64,000 bases of DNA from Methanohalophilus euhalobius (GCF_900215215.1 NZ_OBDR01000001.1:62001-126000), one strand, 5' to 3'. Positions 41,776-51,849 are shown, counted from the stretch's first letter. The notes: generated from the letters alone by a model not told the origin. Numbers and translations: made by a program.

Positions 41776-42468
41776 TTATAAGAGCTCAGTCTCAGCATCA
41801 CCTTTTGTGAGCCTGTTAATAAGACCATAAAAATCATTCTGCAATCCTGCGGGCATCCTGACTACAGCTGTCCAGGAACCATCATTTTCCCATTTATCTT
41901 TTACAAGGGTTCCGAAATTTGCTATTTCACCGTAAGATTTAGCTGCATATGAAGGAGGAACCTGTACCTTAATATCGACCTCTTCAAACCTGATAGGGAT
42001 TATTGGACGAATTGCTTTCATCACAATTTTTACCTGCTCATCAACACTTTTAAGAGGATCAATATGTACTTTTGCTTCTTCCATTGCAGTTTTAATACGG
42101 GCTGGTGGATGAGGTGCACGCGTTTGCGGATTAAGCGCATTATGAGCAATAATGCTTACAACCTGCTTTGTCTTTTCTTCAAGGAAATGCTTTCTCTGCT
42201 CCTGGGTAAGCTGTAGTTCCCCATGCATTATGATGTTGCCTGCAACTTCATAAACATCATCCGTACCAAAACTGTTAATGATATCGGATTCTGCTGCATG
42301 ATCTCCTTTCTTTGCATCGGAGAAAATATCTTCAACAGCAAGAATTGTCTCCAGCTTTACATCATTTCCTTGCCTGTACTCAAGAGCACCATCCGGGTCA
42401 ACCAACACTTCAAAATGGTTACTACCTTTCTTAAGACGGGCAATTAAAGCTTCATCAAGAGATACCAT
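41776..42468 (-). CDS. sbds: Ribosome maturation protein SBDS homologue
   Basis: A 230-residue SBDS protein. Its N-terminal domain begins MVSLDEALIARLKKGSNHFE and has VDPDGALEYRQG. The central helical domain has ELQLTQEQRKHFLEEK and NPQTRAPHPPARIKTAMEEA, and the C-terminal ferredoxin-like domain follows. SBDS releases the anti-association factor aIF6 from the large ribosomal subunit. Length is normal. It lies between psmA and rrp4, its conserved location. Confidence 0.97.
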   Translation of the reverse strand: MVSLDEALIARLKKGSNHFEVLVDPDGALEYRQGNDVKLETILAVEDIFSDAKKGDHAAESDIINSFGTDDVYEVAGNIIMHGELQLTQEQRKHFLEEKTKQVVSIIAHNALNPQTRAPHPPARIKTAMEEAKVHIDPLKSVDEQVKIVMKAIRPIIPIRFEEVDIKVQVPPSYAAKSYGEIANFGTLVKDKWENDGSWTAVVRMPAGLQNDFYGLINRLTKGDAETELL

Positions 42469-42491
42469 AATTTTTCACACCTGTACTGGAT

Positions 42492-43262
42492 TTACTGTTC
42501 TGCTTCTTCATCTTCTGCTTCTTCGGTTTCATCTTTGTGGTTTTCAAGTATCCGCTCCACATAGGATTCAACCTGCTGACTGGAATATTTGGAGAACATC
42601 TTATCTTCCACTTTCACCACACCGACTTCCAGAGTGGATGCATCCAGTTTCATGTCTGAAGCATTGTAAAGGGCTTCCATACCAAGCATAATAGCTTCAT
42701 CCAGATCCATTCCGTCCTTGTATTTTTCTTCGAAAACTTCCATGAAGGCGTTTCTACCTGCACCGATTGCTGTTGCCTTATATTCAAGTAGTGCTCCGCT
42801 TGGATCTGTTTCAAAGAGTTTTGGTGTGGAGCCATCAACACCTGCTATTAAAAGAGCTGTTCCATAAGGACGTACGCCTCCGTACTGAGTGTAGGTCTGC
42901 TTGTGATCACAAATCTTCTTTGAGAGCACATCAACACTTATAGGCTCATCATAGGAGACAACATTAACCTGTGCTTCTACTCTGGCACGATCTACAAGAG
43001 CACGTGCATCAGCTACAAGTCCTGAAGTAGCTACCCCGATATGTTCATCAATCTGGAATATTTTTTCAATGGATTCAGCTTCAATCAAATGACTGGTAAT
43101 TCTTTTGTCCACCAGGAGGACTACACCGTCCCGGGCTTTGATTCCAGCAGCTGTGGTTCCTCTCTTTACTGCCTCACGGGCGTATTCTACCTGAAATAAC
43201 CTGCCATCAGGACTAAAAACCGTGATCGCTCTATCATAACCCATTTGTGGTGCCATCTGCAT
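42492..43262 (-). CDS. psmA: Proteasome subunit alpha
   Basis: A 256-residue alpha subunit, starting [20 protein letters not shown] with the gate-forming N-terminus and [20 protein letters not shown]. It forms the outer rings of the 20S core, which docks the PAN ATPase. The C-terminus is an acidic extension ([15 protein letters not shown]). It stands between the RNase P genes and SBDS. Confidence 0.97.
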   Translation of the reverse strand: MQMAPQMGYDRAITVFSPDGRLFQVEYAREAVKRGTTAAGIKARDGVVLLVDKRITSHLIEAESIEKIFQIDEHIGVATSGLVADARALVDRARVEAQVNVVSYDEPISVDVLSKKICDHKQTYTQYGGVRPYGTALLIAGVDGSTPKLFETDPSGALLEYKATAIGAGRNAFMEVFEEKYKDGMDLDEAIMLGMEALYNASDMKLDASTLEVGVVKVEDKMFSKYSSQQVESYVERILENHKDETEEAEDEEAEQ

Positions 43263-43333
43263 TTCGTATCTATCTCCTATTAATTCTTATGCACGTGGTA
43301 TCGATAACAACGTATAATATAGTTTCTATCCAT

Positions 43334-43702
43334 TTATATGTGTTTGTCGTCAGGGACGTTATATGAATCCCTTTTTTCAATGTACTTTTCGGTTGCCGAT
43401 CGCACAGTACCTGCAATTCCAAGCACATTTACAATTGCAGGATAACCACCTACTCTTGTAATTGTAGCAAGTATAGCCCGGGTCAGGTCTCCTGAACCTC
43501 GCTTGCAGCGAAGTATACCCATATTATCATTAAAATCAAGCAGCCTGATACCGGCCTGACTTGAACCAAAATCGCCAATTAATGCAGCGGAATTGGAAAA
43601 TATCTCATTGAGGAAATCCTCCCGTGAAACCCGTATCTCGCATATTAATTCCAGTGCAAGATACCTTTTCGGGTCCCGAAGAGTAGGAGGGAGTACTTTC
43701 AT
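43334..43702 (-). CDS. rnp2: RNase P protein component 2 (Rpp14/Pop5)
   Basis: A 122-residue protein, MKVLPPTLRDPKRYLALELI, with FLNEIFSNSAALIGDFGSSQ and RCKRGSGDLTRAILATI. This is the Pop5-like subunit of archaeal RNase P, which processes pre-tRNA 5' ends with Rpp30. The ATG overlaps the TAA of the Rpp30 gene (TAATG), and GGAG lies at a suitable distance, so I start there. Confidence 0.92.
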   Translation of the reverse strand: MKVLPPTLRDPKRYLALELICEIRVSREDFLNEIFSNSAALIGDFGSSQAGIRLLDFNDNMGILRCKRGSGDLTRAILATITRVGGYPAIVNVLGIAGTVRSATEKYIEKRDSYNVPDDKHI

Positions 43703-44415
43703 TAACAAAACTCCTGACTATTGTATTGAATAATGCGAACACCTTGCGGAGTTGAGGTATTTCTTCTGTTGCGTTTGATGATTCCTTCCGGAATAGTACT
43801 CAAAGCTGCATTTGCTTCATCCTCTTCCATACCGAACAACCCGGCAAGCGCAATCATTTCCCTGGGAGCCCGCATGTCATAGCAGGACATTGCATTGCTC
43901 GTAAGTATTGTGGGAACATTGTATTTTCTTGCAAGCTGTAAATTTTTCCTGAAATGTCCCAGAGCATGTACCCGCCTTCCACCCCTCTGTTTGATTATGA
44001 CATCAAGGTTGAATGCGATTGCCACTTCATTATCGTGGGCTGATTTTGCAAGGACATGATTAAAACCATTGTCTCTGCCGGTGGGAAGATTAGTCAGGAC
44101 ATCTACATTGGGATTTTCTACTGCACTGCGATTTATGGATTCACTGCCCCCATGAACCACAAGAACATCTACTTTCTTACGAAACTTCCCAACAAAACCA
44201 TGAAGTCTTGAAGAATTACGGACTTCTATCTCCACTCCATGAATCAGTTCTATACCTTCATGCGAACCATCAGATGGTGGTTCCCTATCAATATGATTCG
44301 TTATACCAATTCCTGAATATCCAAGATGGTTTGCAATTGAAAGCATCTGGTTTACAGAACCTGAACCATCCGGAAGCACATGGACATTCAAGTCATAATA
44401 ATCAAATCTGCTCAA
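43702..44415 (-). CDS. rnp3: RNase P protein component 3 (Rpp30)
   Basis: A 237-residue PHP-like TIM-barrel protein: [59 protein letters not shown] and NVPTILTSNAMSCYDMRAP. It forms the Pop5-Rpp30 heterotetramer of RNase P. The likely start is TTG 44415, which follows GGAGGA by five bases and matches the family N-terminus; the Met at 44436 is too far upstream. It overlaps the COG1325 gene end. Confidence 0.93.
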   Translation of the reverse strand: MSRFDYYDLNVHVLPDGSGSVNQMLSIANHLGYSGIGITNHIDREPPSDGSHEGIELIHGVEIEVRNSSRLHGFVGKFRKKVDVLVVHGGSESINRSAVENPNVDVLTNLPTGRDNGFNHVLAKSAHDNEVAIAFNLDVIIKQRGGRRVHALGHFRKNLQLARKYNVPTILTSNAMSCYDMRAPREMIALAGLFGMEEDEANAALSTIPEGIIKRNRRNTSTPQGVRIIQYNSQEFC

Positions 44416-44857
44416 AAAAATCCTCCAGCATTTCAAGGGCTTTATTCCTATCTTTAGGATAAGTGGCGATTTTTATTTTGACAGCAATCGCATCAGAAGA
44501 TGATTCCGTAACAAGTTTTCCAGAATATGCTTCCTGCTTGCTAAATCGTAGATGTAGCATCAGCTGATCATCAAGACGCTCATCAAGTTGGCGAAAAAGT
44601 TCATCTCTTTGGGATTTGGACAATTCCGAAACCAGACGGTTCATTAACGCAGAAGTTTCAGCCTTGCGCTTAAAATCCAGACTATACAAAGCCATCAGGT
44701 TACCGTAATGTCCCTCCACAACCATAGAATTTATCTGCTCATCGATATCCGAAGAGTTGCGGATAACATCCGGTAAAAGAAATTTCAGGGCAGAGATTAC
44801 TCTGTCCCTGTCTTCGGTTGCATGCGCAGTTACGCGCAATGTTATATAGTGAATCAC
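44402..44857 (-). CDS. Archaeal RNA-binding protein, COG1325 (exosome-operon protein)
   Basis: A 151-residue protein, [20 protein letters not shown], with [28 protein letters not shown] and [18 protein letters not shown]. It belongs to the COG1325 group of predicted RNA-binding proteins, almost always found next to the RNase P and exosome genes in archaea. The GTG start overlaps the L15e stop (GTGA), and its own end overlaps rnp3. Its molecular role is not established. Confidence 0.88.
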   Translation of the reverse strand: MIHYITLRVTAHATEDRDRVISALKFLLPDVIRNSSDIDEQINSMVVEGHYGNLMALYSLDFKRKAETSALMNRLVSELSKSQRDELFRQLDERLDDQLMLHLRFSKQEAYSGKLVTESSSDAIAVKIKIATYPKDRNKALEMLEDFFEQI

Positions 44858-45444
44858 TTGCCCTGGTTATTGTTGGACCGGACACTCGGCCTGGTTTTCT
44901 CCGTACCGGTTCCTTTACGGCGCATACCTCTACTCTTTCTTCCTGCGCTTGTTTTTCCACGGAAAGTACGTCCCCGGCTGGAACTGTCACATATCCATTT
45001 AAGGTCCTTGTCTTTAACAATGGCAGGATGGAATGGATCCACAAGAATTGCTTCAAACCATTTATTCTTTCCATCTTCTCCTATCCAGTAAGAGTTGAGT
45101 ACTTCCATGTTAGGATGGCGGCGCGAAGCCCTTTCCTCGGCAATTCTCTGGAGACTCTTTTCTCCTGTGATCTTGTTTTTACCCATATGCTGGGTCCTTC
45201 TTCCACGCATATAACGGGAATTACGCCTGCTCCCACGGTGCACCTTTACACGTACGACTGTGATTCCCTGTTTTGCCTTATATCCAAGGGAACGTGCGCG
45301 GTCTATACGGGTAGGCCTTTTTACACGGGTTACTGAGCCTTCACGTCTCCATTCCTGAAGTCTTTCCCATCTGAGATCCTTTACATAAGAATCATCAGGT
45401 CTTTTCCATGCGTCTCTTACATAACTGTAAAATGATTTTGACAT
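44854..45444 (-). CDS. rpl15e: Large-subunit ribosomal protein L15e
   Basis: A 196-residue, very basic protein: [60 protein letters not shown] and [17 protein letters not shown]. It is the archaeal/eukaryotic L15e. I start at ATG 45444, preceded by AAGGTGA; an upstream Met at 45462 is less likely. It is the first gene of the superoperon. A GC-rich hairpin (ACGGGA/TCCCGT, about 45498-45514) lies in the upstream leader. Confidence 0.97.
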   Translation of the reverse strand: MSKSFYSYVRDAWKRPDDSYVKDLRWERLQEWRREGSVTRVKRPTRIDRARSLGYKAKQGITVVRVKVHRGSRRNSRYMRGRRTQHMGKNKITGEKSLQRIAEERASRRHPNMEVLNSYWIGEDGKNKWFEAILVDPFHPAIVKDKDLKWICDSSSRGRTFRGKTSAGRKSRGMRRKGTGTEKTRPSVRSNNNQGK

Positions 45445-45583
45445 TATTTCACCTTGTTTCATTCATTGACGGTTCAGCCATAAAGGCCACACTCCAACGG
45501 GATTTTTTCCCGTAGATGAAACACGCCGCTAATACGACGGCAATATGATTTAAAGGTTTGTGTTACAAAAGAAAAGGAAAACG

Positions 45584-45783
45584 TGGGGCTGGTGAGATTC
45601 GAACTCACGATCGACGGGTCTCTCCGAACAACTGCACTTAGCAGCTTTGACTGTTCTTATGAACACATATCAGTGCTCCAACGGTTCCTCACTGGCAAAC
45701 CCCGTCGGGCAAGCCTCAGTAGACCCGTTGTTCATCATTTATCCGCTGGAGCCCGTCGCCATTCCTGGCTAGGCCACAGCCCC
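45584..45783 (-). tRNA. trnW: tRNA-Trp (anticodon CCA) with a 126-base box C/D guide intron
   Basis: Acceptor stem GGGGCTG (45783-45777) pairs with CAGCCCC (45591-45585), with discriminator A at 45584; CCA is not encoded. Exon 1 is 45783-45746 and exon 2 is 45619-45584, giving a 74-base mature tRNA with anticodon loop CTCCAGA. The intron (45745-45620) follows position 37. CTCC of exon 1 pairs with GGAG of the intron end, forming a bulge-helix-bulge site. The intron contains C box ATGATGA, D' CTGA, C' GTGAGGA and D CTGA. The guide before D pairs with GCTCCA and places C34 at the fifth position. The guide before D' (ACGGGTCT) pairs across the splice junction and places C39 there. Confidence 0.93.
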
Positions 45784-45886
45784 GCAAAACACGTTGCATG
45801 AAACGTGTAAGCATCCACCCAATACACCTCATATATAATATATTTACCGGTGCAGAGGCGGATAACCCGGCAAATATGTAATGAAT

Positions 45887-46942
45887 TTACTCATAATCTT
45901 CCAGCAGATCTGCCAGCTCAATGCAAATCTTCTCCACCTGTGCCGTCATTTCCTGACGGGAGTGTCCCAACAAACGTCCTATATAAAAAGCCCCTCCTGC
46001 ACCGACTCCTTCTTTCACATAGCCCTTCTCATATTGCTGGAGGCCCAAAAATTTTGATTTGCCAAATCCGAGATCTTCAGCAAACATTTCTACTCCAATT
46101 TGTTTTGCCAAATCACGGAAATTTGCAGTTTCATCATTTGCCACATAGCTAGTAGTAACAATGGAAAGATTACTCGTATCCATTCCCATATGTTTTATAA
46201 TGCTGAATACGGCAGCCATCTGTGTTCCACCTGCAAGAATTACACGTGTACCATTACCTATACCGGAAACAAGTCCGGCAACTGCAGGCATCATGGGATC
46301 ACCCACACAACGTACAGCTTCAAGAGGATCCTGCCTGAGTTTTCCGTGAGTGATATCTGAAGATTCAAGAGCTTGCTTTACAACCTGTGCTTTCAGTCCT
46401 ATAGGATTTGCTGAAGCACTACTGCTCACTTTTCCATCATATCCCAGAGCGTTTAGAACCGCCTGAGCAGTTGTCGTTCCGCCCGGAATACTCTCTCCGA
46501 TAACTATAAAATCTGATTTATCTTTAAGGTTTTTACCTGTTTCTTCTGCACGTTTGAAAACGGTGTGCGGATCTTCTACTGCGATTTTATTACGTATATC
46601 CGCCCCTGCAGGGACTTCAAGGTCTATCATAGGTACTTTAGGAGTGAGTTTCATACCCGCACGCACAAACACATGAGGCACTCCCGTAGTAACCAGAACG
46701 GCCCGGGTAGTAATCCCTGGCGTAGGAGTGTTAAAAGGAGGAGTCATAGGCAGTACGGGAACACTTATGATATTTCCCGTTTCCAGCACTTCAGCATCTC
46801 CTGCAGGAGTATAATCTGTCAGTTTGGCACTCTTTCCTGCGGCTGAAAGACCCTCTATATATGCAGTTTCGGTGTTGGAAAGCACACATACGAAAAGAGG
46901 CTTTTCGGGTACATCTTTATGTCCAGGTAGGAATGAATCCAT
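45887..46942 (-). CDS. cobT: Archaeal nicotinate-nucleotide dimethylbenzimidazole phosphoribosyltransferase-like protein (TIGR00303)
   Basis: A 351-residue archaeal CobT-type protein. Recognisable parts are FVCVLSNTETAYIEGLSAAG, PGITTRAVLVTTGVPHVFV, VIGESIPGGTTTAQAVL, CVGDPMMPAVAGLVSG and RVILAGGTQMAAV. It is expected to activate the lower-ligand base for cobamide synthesis. Cobamides are central to methyl transfer in methanogens. I start at ATG 46942. It lies between tRNA-Trp and proS on the same strand, 27 bases from the proS stop. Confidence 0.9.
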   Translation of the reverse strand: MDSFLPGHKDVPEKPLFVCVLSNTETAYIEGLSAAGKSAKLTDYTPAGDAEVLETGNIISVPVLPMTPPFNTPTPGITTRAVLVTTGVPHVFVRAGMKLTPKVPMIDLEVPAGADIRNKIAVEDPHTVFKRAEETGKNLKDKSDFIVIGESIPGGTTTAQAVLNALGYDGKVSSSASANPIGLKAQVVKQALESSDITHGKLRQDPLEAVRCVGDPMMPAVAGLVSGIGNGTRVILAGGTQMAAVFSIIKHMGMDTSNLSIVTTSYVANDETANFRDLAKQIGVEMFAEDLGFGKSKFLGLQQYEKGYVKEGVGAGGAFYIGRLLGHSRQEMTAQVEKICIELADLLEDYE

Positions 46943-46969
46943 GATAACCACTGTTTTATTTTATTAAAT

Positions 46970-48406
46970 TCAATAGGTTCTTGAAATATAAATGGAATTG
47001 ACTGCCTCTTCACCACACAGAGGGCATTTTTTACCCTTACAGCCAGGTTGTTCATTCGGTATTCCAAGTATTCCGGCTCCAATGACATCTTCCATCTCTT
47101 TACCGCAATCTTTCTTTCCACACCAGTAAGTCTGAACAATTCCATGAACCAGTTTATCTTTGATCCCTTCCAGACCTTCACAAAGGAAAATATGTTCCCG
47201 TAATTGGGCCTCAGCCTGTGAATACAGGTTTTCATGTATATCTGCGAAGGTGTCCTTTATGGTTGAAGCTATATCTTCAAGTGGAATCTGTTCTTTTTCA
47301 CCGGTGTCCCTTCTTGCCATCATTGCTGCCTTATTTTTCAGGTCACGGGGACCAATTTCCAGCCTGATCGGTACACCCTGCATCTCCCATTTGTAGTATT
47401 TGGCACCCGGGCGCTTATCGCTATCATCAGTCTTGACCTTAATACCGGCATCCTTGAGCTCTTCTGAGACCTTTTCACAGGCTGCAAGAACTTCTTCGGG
47501 ATTTTTGAATATGATGGGAATAATAACAACCTGCACAGGGGCGACCTCAGGTGGAAGTACAAGTCCCTTGTCATCACCATGAGTAGAAATTAGTGCTGCA
47601 AGACAGCGTTCAGAAACACCATAACAGGCCTGGTGAGCATATACCTGCTCCCCTTCAGAATCTTCATAGGTTATTTCAAAAGTCTTTGCAAAATTATCGC
47701 CCAAATGATGGGCAGTACCCACCTGAAGCGTTCTCCCGTCAGGCATCAGTGAATCAACAGCAATCGTATAATCCGCACCCGGAAACTTATCCCAGTCGGG
47801 TCTTCTGGAAGACAGTATCGGTATCGCAAGCCTGTGGTAGAATTCAGTATATATCCTTATTGCCTCATCTACCTGGCCGGCTGCTTCATCCCATGTAGCA
47901 TGAACCGTATGCGCTTCCTTGAAAGAAGTGATCTCCCTGAGGCGGATAAGGGGACGCGTGTGTTTTGTCTCATAACGGAATGTGTTGACAATCTGATACA
48001 GGCGCAAGGGGAGGTCTGCATGAGAGCGCACCCAGAGCTTATACATCGGATATATGGCTGTTTCACTTGTGGGACGCAATGCAAGCTTTACTTCAAGAGG
48101 AGATGTCCCCCCATGGGTCACCCAGTAGACCTCATCCTCAAATCCCTTTATGTGCTGTGCCTCTTTCATAAACTCGGATTCAGGGACAAGCAGAGGAAAC
48201 ATTGTTTCTTCATGGTCCCTGTCAAGAAGTTCCCTCATAATAGAATATGTTTTTTTTCTGATAGTAAAACCGAAGGGATGCCATACATAGAGACCCTTTA
48301 CAGGGTAACGTACATCCATTATCTTTGCAATTTGGAGTAATTCATTATACCATTCACTGAAATTGTCTTTTGATGGCAATGATGCTTCTTTTTCCTGTTC
48401 GCCCAT
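46970..48406 (-). CDS. proS: Prolyl-tRNA synthetase (archaeal type)
   Basis: A 478-residue class II synthetase: [70 protein letters not shown] and [20 protein letters not shown]. The C-terminal zinc-binding domain has CGKKDCG and [13 protein letters not shown], ending in the typical archaeal Tyr. I start at ATG 48406, which has GGTGAC before it; the frame is open further upstream (48526) but without homology. Confidence 0.97.
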   Translation of the reverse strand: MGEQEKEASLPSKDNFSEWYNELLQIAKIMDVRYPVKGLYVWHPFGFTIRKKTYSIMRELLDRDHEETMFPLLVPESEFMKEAQHIKGFEDEVYWVTHGGTSPLEVKLALRPTSETAIYPMYKLWVRSHADLPLRLYQIVNTFRYETKHTRPLIRLREITSFKEAHTVHATWDEAAGQVDEAIRIYTEFYHRLAIPILSSRRPDWDKFPGADYTIAVDSLMPDGRTLQVGTAHHLGDNFAKTFEITYEDSEGEQVYAHQACYGVSERCLAALISTHGDDKGLVLPPEVAPVQVVIIPIIFKNPEEVLAACEKVSEELKDAGIKVKTDDSDKRPGAKYYKWEMQGVPIRLEIGPRDLKNKAAMMARRDTGEKEQIPLEDIASTIKDTFADIHENLYSQAEAQLREHIFLCEGLEGIKDKLVHGIVQTYWCGKKDCGKEMEDVIGAGILGIPNEQPGCKGKKCPLCGEEAVNSIYISRTY

Positions 48407-48461
48407 AAAGTCACCAGAAATTGTTTTTAAAATCCTGCGAAGATAAATAAACCCATTATTT

Positions 48462-49106
48462 TTAGTCATTTCCAAGAGGTTGGATATTTTCAGAAGAGTC
48501 AACCTTGAGATTAGCGGAATCAGCATCCAGAATTACCATCCCTGTTTTAAGTGCTGATGCCTCCTCCGGAGTAAGATTGCTGCATGATGCCCTCTCAGAT
48601 ATAATAGTGCTGTTACCCAGTGGATCTTCCATTATGACGGTAAGATTAGCCTTGCTGGAAAGTGTATCATTTAACCTTTTCAGAATATTTTTCCCTGCAG
48701 CCTCTTTTTCCGGATCATCTTGCGACCATTTTATTGCAGTTTTCACTACATCCCTGACTCTGTAGAGCAATCCTTCAATATTTGTTACATAGGAATCAGA
48801 AACATTACCTGGTTCGATAACAATACCAAGTTCAGGAATCCTTACAGTTCCAGATATTGACCGGATAACCCTGCAGTTAAGGTCTTCTTCCTTTTCTATT
48901 TTCAATTCACAACGTATCGGCTCTTTCTGAGCCAGGATCATAGTGTCTGTAAAACGAAAACCACAGCCACAACGACTCGTTACATACATAACTTCACCAA
49001 AAAAAGGTATATCGTCACTCTGCCAGTGCATGATCATTTCATTGTGGCAAAGAGGACAGGTGGTTTGGGTATCAAATCCCTCTTTCCTTTCGCTTTCTGG
49101 GTTCAA
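48462..49106 (-). CDS. ZPR1 zinc-finger domain protein
   Basis: A 214-residue protein with a single ZPR1 module. The C4 zinc finger [20 protein letters not shown] with [11 protein letters not shown] is followed by the beta-rich domain ([28 protein letters not shown]). The eukaryotic homologue is an assembly factor for translation elongation factor eEF1A, so a similar chaperone role is possible here. It overlaps the end of sepF by four bases. Confidence 0.92.
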   Translation of the reverse strand: MNPESERKEGFDTQTTCPLCHNEMIMHWQSDDIPFFGEVMYVTSRCGCGFRFTDTMILAQKEPIRCELKIEKEEDLNCRVIRSISGTVRIPELGIVIEPGNVSDSYVTNIEGLLYRVRDVVKTAIKWSQDDPEKEAAGKNILKRLNDTLSSKANLTVIMEDPLGNSTIISERASCSNLTPEEASALKTGMVILDADSANLKVDSSENIQPLGND

Positions 49107-49480
49107 TATCTCCCACCAATTACCTTGGACCTGTCTATTTTTACGCCGGTTGGTGTTACCAATACCTGATCTTCTTTAATCCCCGCAATATCACCGTGGA
49201 CATCGATTATAACTTCCTTGAGATCTTTCAAAGCACGGTCCAACATCAGTTTATCAGCCTTAATATTGGAAATATCAATCATGAGGATATTACCGTCATA
49301 TATTTCTTTTTTAAGGGATGGTAATTCATTGAGATTGGTAAGTTCAGCAACCCTTACGTAAGTTTCAGCAGGTTCCTCATCCATTACCTCTTCATATTTA
49401 CCAAGATCAAGTTCAGTGTACTCCTCTGCAGAAGACGTAGTTTTAGTTCCACTTCCGAACAATTTGTCCATGAATGCCAT
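49103..49480 (-). CDS. sepF: SepF-like cell division protein
   Basis: A 125-residue protein, MAFMDKLFGSGTKTTSS, with a membrane-targeting amphipathic start. The SepF/DUF552 domain includes YVRVAELTNLNELPSLKKEI, NILMIDISNIKADKLMLDRA and a terminal VLVTPTGVKIDRSKV. Archaeal SepF is the membrane anchor of FtsZ in lineages that lack FtsA. The start ATG 49480 follows GGTGCGG; an upstream Met at 49489 is possible. It is cotranscribed with the ZPR1 gene. Confidence 0.9.
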   Translation of the reverse strand: MAFMDKLFGSGTKTTSSAEEYTELDLGKYEEVMDEEPAETYVRVAELTNLNELPSLKKEIYDGNILMIDISNIKADKLMLDRALKDLKEVIIDVHGDIAGIKEDQVLVTPTGVKIDRSKVIGGRY

Positions 49481-49557
49481 AGTCCGCACCTTTTATTTTG
49501 AATTAAAGAACGATAATGTCCTTATAACGTTCATTATATTTTAAAGATATCTTTGTC

Positions 49558-50037
49558 TTAAAGTTCCAGATTCCAGAATTCATCACCCACATAATGCAGG
49601 GATTCTACTGCTTTGCCTGAATCCGCAACCATCTGAGGTCCAGGCACAAGGGCCTTTCCGATAGCCAGTGGTTTTTTATGAGTTTCCTCTTTTATAACGA
49701 CAATATCCCCTTCCTTTATAACAGGGTCTGCCGAAACAATACCCGGACTCATTATATCCGCGCCATTAATTACAAATTTAACGGCGCCCTGGTCCACAAC
49801 TACCACGTATTCATTTATACCATATTCAAGCACACCCCTAACTGTAGGGTGCCAGTCTTCCTCATATTTGAAGAATAAGATTTTACCCTCTACGATGAGG
49901 ACTTCCATGTCATCTGCCCGGGCACTTTCTATTTTGCTATCTTCAAGACGGCTAATTTTGCCAAACTTTTCTTCCATTCCTTCAAAAAGTTTCTTCCTAT
50001 CGGATTTTCTCAATTGTACCCTTGATTTAACCTTCAA
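49558..50037 (-). CDS. PUA domain RNA-binding protein (MCT-1/Tma20-like)
   Basis: A 159-residue protein with an N-terminal pre-PUA domain (KVKSRVQLRKSDRKKLFEGM, EVLIVEGKILFFKYEEDWHP) and a C-terminal PUA domain (FVINGADIMSPGIVSADPVI, GDIVVIKEETHKKPLAIGKA). This two-domain layout resembles archaeal relatives of MCT-1/Tma20, linked to translation initiation or recycling. It is the first of a possible minus-strand unit with sepF. Confidence 0.9.
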   Translation of the reverse strand: MKVKSRVQLRKSDRKKLFEGMEEKFGKISRLEDSKIESARADDMEVLIVEGKILFFKYEEDWHPTVRGVLEYGINEYVVVVDQGAVKFVINGADIMSPGIVSADPVIKEGDIVVIKEETHKKPLAIGKALVPGPQMVADSGKAVESLHYVGDEFWNLEL

Positions 50038-50130
50038 AATATCACCCGGACGGATAGATCTGATCGTATTAGAATAAAAGTTGCCATAAGGATTTAAACC
50101 TTTATGCCTAAACCGGTTTGTTCACTTTGC

Positions 50131-50162
50131 CTAAATTATTTATAACCCATTGTCGTATTTAG
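50131..50162 (+). promoter_or_regulatory. Promoter element shared with the ileS upstream region (copy 1)
   Basis: CTAAATTATTTATAACCCAT followed by TGTCGTATTTAG. A nearly identical segment occurs at 51781-51810. TTATTTATA looks like a TATA box, about 110 bases before the start of the oxidoreductase gene. Confidence 0.45.
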
Positions 50163-50251
50163 TGAAAAATACATCTGACAATCTTGATTATCTATTACAC
50201 ATATGAACCTACAGAATAATCTGAATTTCAGGGTCTTTAAAGGAGAATATT

Positions 50252-51697
50252 ATGAATAAATATGATGCCATTGTAATTGGTGCAGGAGCAACAGGCCTGC
50301 TTGCCGCACTTACACTTTCAAAACACGGAAAGAAAGTACTGGTACTTGAAAAAAATAACCAGGTTGGAGGGAACTGTAACAGTTATGATGTTGATGGTTT
50401 CCAGGTCGATACTGGACCCCATGCGATAACCCACCTGAAAGCAGGTCCTTTGAAAAGATTGATGGAAAATTACTTTGACTATCTTCCTGTTTTCGAAGAT
50501 TACGGAAATTATTTTGTCAGAACTGAACGCAATTTTCTAAAAGTACCTTCTAATCTCAAGGAATTTGCCGTATTCGATGCACTGCCCCGCAAAGACAGAT
50601 TACTTATCGCACAGACCTTCACCAAAGAATTGACACTTTCTACCTTCGGGGTAGACCTTTCAAAAAAATCTGTATATGATGCACTGCCAAAGACACTATC
50701 CACCGATTCATACAATTTTGTTGATGCTATCTCCCATTTTCTCTCCGGCAAGTCAATGAAGGAAACCTCGGTACACAGAATATTAACAGGGAGCAGTTTT
50801 GTCAGGGACAGTATTACACAGGCACAATTTGCCAGTATTGTATCAAAGCCTGACAGACCACCGGTTGAGTCTATTCTCCAATCCATCATCCCTGCAAATT
50901 ACCATAATCAATTACAACTTCGGTTTAACAGTGTATCAAGCCAGTTTTCATCCCTTGGAAGACTTGCAACAAACAGGGCAAACGATTCGCAGGGATATCC
51001 AAGAAAAGGTCTCAAAGCACTGCTCAATGCAATACTGTATTCTTTACCCGACTCAGTTGATATAAAGACTGAGAGTAAGGCTAAAAAGATACTTGTTGAA
51101 AACAATCAGGTTACAGGAGTGGAAAGCGATGAAATCTATCTTGCAGACATAGTCATACACACCGGTTTTGTAAAGCATTTACCCGAATTAGTGCAAGATT
51201 TACCCCACAATTATATCGAGGAGTTGGACGGAATTGTTAATAGTAAGAGCCTGACTGTATGGCTGGGTCTTGATGAGACCAGGAAGGAATTCAACTACCG
51301 GGGTTCTGAAATCTGGTTTAAGGATAATGCCTATTGGGCAATGCCAATAAGTAACTATGATCCAACCCTTGCCCCGCCGGGGAAACAGCTTGTAGGTTTT
51401 GCTTTTGCAATAGATGACTCATCTCCTGAAAAGAAAGAAATAAAAAAAGCCCATGAGACAATATACAAAGTTGTTCCTGATATCCAGGATCATGTGGAAA
51501 TGCAACATGACCAGGTAACCATTCCTGAAAAAGCTGCAGTTACCATAAATGGCCATTTTGCAGGGATAAGAACACCCGTAAGGAATCTTTATGTGGCGGG
51601 TACAGATACCGATAGCCGCAGTATGGGAGTCACTCGTGCAGCATATTCCATAATTGAAATGTTAAGAATATTAAACGAAGATTCAAATCTGCATTGA
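50252..51697 (+). CDS. FAD-dependent oxidoreductase, phytoene desaturase-like
   Basis: A 481-residue flavoprotein. The Rossmann dinucleotide motif is IVIGAGATGLLAALTLSKHG, followed by EKNNQVGGNCNSYDVDGFQV, typical of the CrtI/phytoene dehydrogenase and related FAD amine-oxidase-like families. The C-terminal FAD motif RNLYVAGTDTDSRSMGVTRA is present. In methanogens such enzymes may act in isoprenoid metabolism, but the substrate is unknown. AAGGAGAATATT precedes the ATG. Confidence 0.88.
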   Translation: MNKYDAIVIGAGATGLLAALTLSKHGKKVLVLEKNNQVGGNCNSYDVDGFQVDTGPHAITHLKAGPLKRLMENYFDYLPVFEDYGNYFVRTERNFLKVPSNLKEFAVFDALPRKDRLLIAQTFTKELTLSTFGVDLSKKSVYDALPKTLSTDSYNFVDAISHFLSGKSMKETSVHRILTGSSFVRDSITQAQFASIVSKPDRPPVESILQSIIPANYHNQLQLRFNSVSSQFSSLGRLATNRANDSQGYPRKGLKALLNAILYSLPDSVDIKTESKAKKILVENNQVTGVESDEIYLADIVIHTGFVKHLPELVQDLPHNYIEELDGIVNSKSLTVWLGLDETRKEFNYRGSEIWFKDNAYWAMPISNYDPTLAPPGKQLVGFAFAIDDSSPEKKEIKKAHETIYKVVPDIQDHVEMQHDQVTIPEKAAVTINGHFAGIRTPVRNLYVAGTDTDSRSMGVTRAAYSIIEMLRILNEDSNLH

Positions 51698-51780
51698 GGC
51701 ACGTGTATTATGTTTCTTAAAAGTTGGATTCCAGCAACCATTTTGGCATTCAGCATAAAAGATTCACGAATTATTTAAAG

Positions 51781-51810
51781 CTAAATTATTTAAACCCATT
51801 GTAGTATTAG
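51781..51810 (+). promoter_or_regulatory. Promoter element shared with the oxidoreductase upstream region (copy 2)
   Basis: CTAAATTATTTAAACCCATT followed by GTAGTATTAG. It aligns with 50131-50162 with one mismatch and two single-base gaps, and includes a TATA-like TTATTTAAA about 60 bases before the ileS start. Confidence 0.45.
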
Positions 51811-51849
51811 GATAACCAGAATATCAGCTGTTCATGGAGATTACTTATT

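Noticed and set aside
45583-45801. Plus-strand frame of 72 codons
   Set aside because: It lies entirely over the intron-containing tRNA-Trp gene on the opposite strand.
46855-47235. Minus-strand frame of 126 codons
   Set aside because: It overlaps cobT and proS in another frame, and both of those are clear full-length genes.
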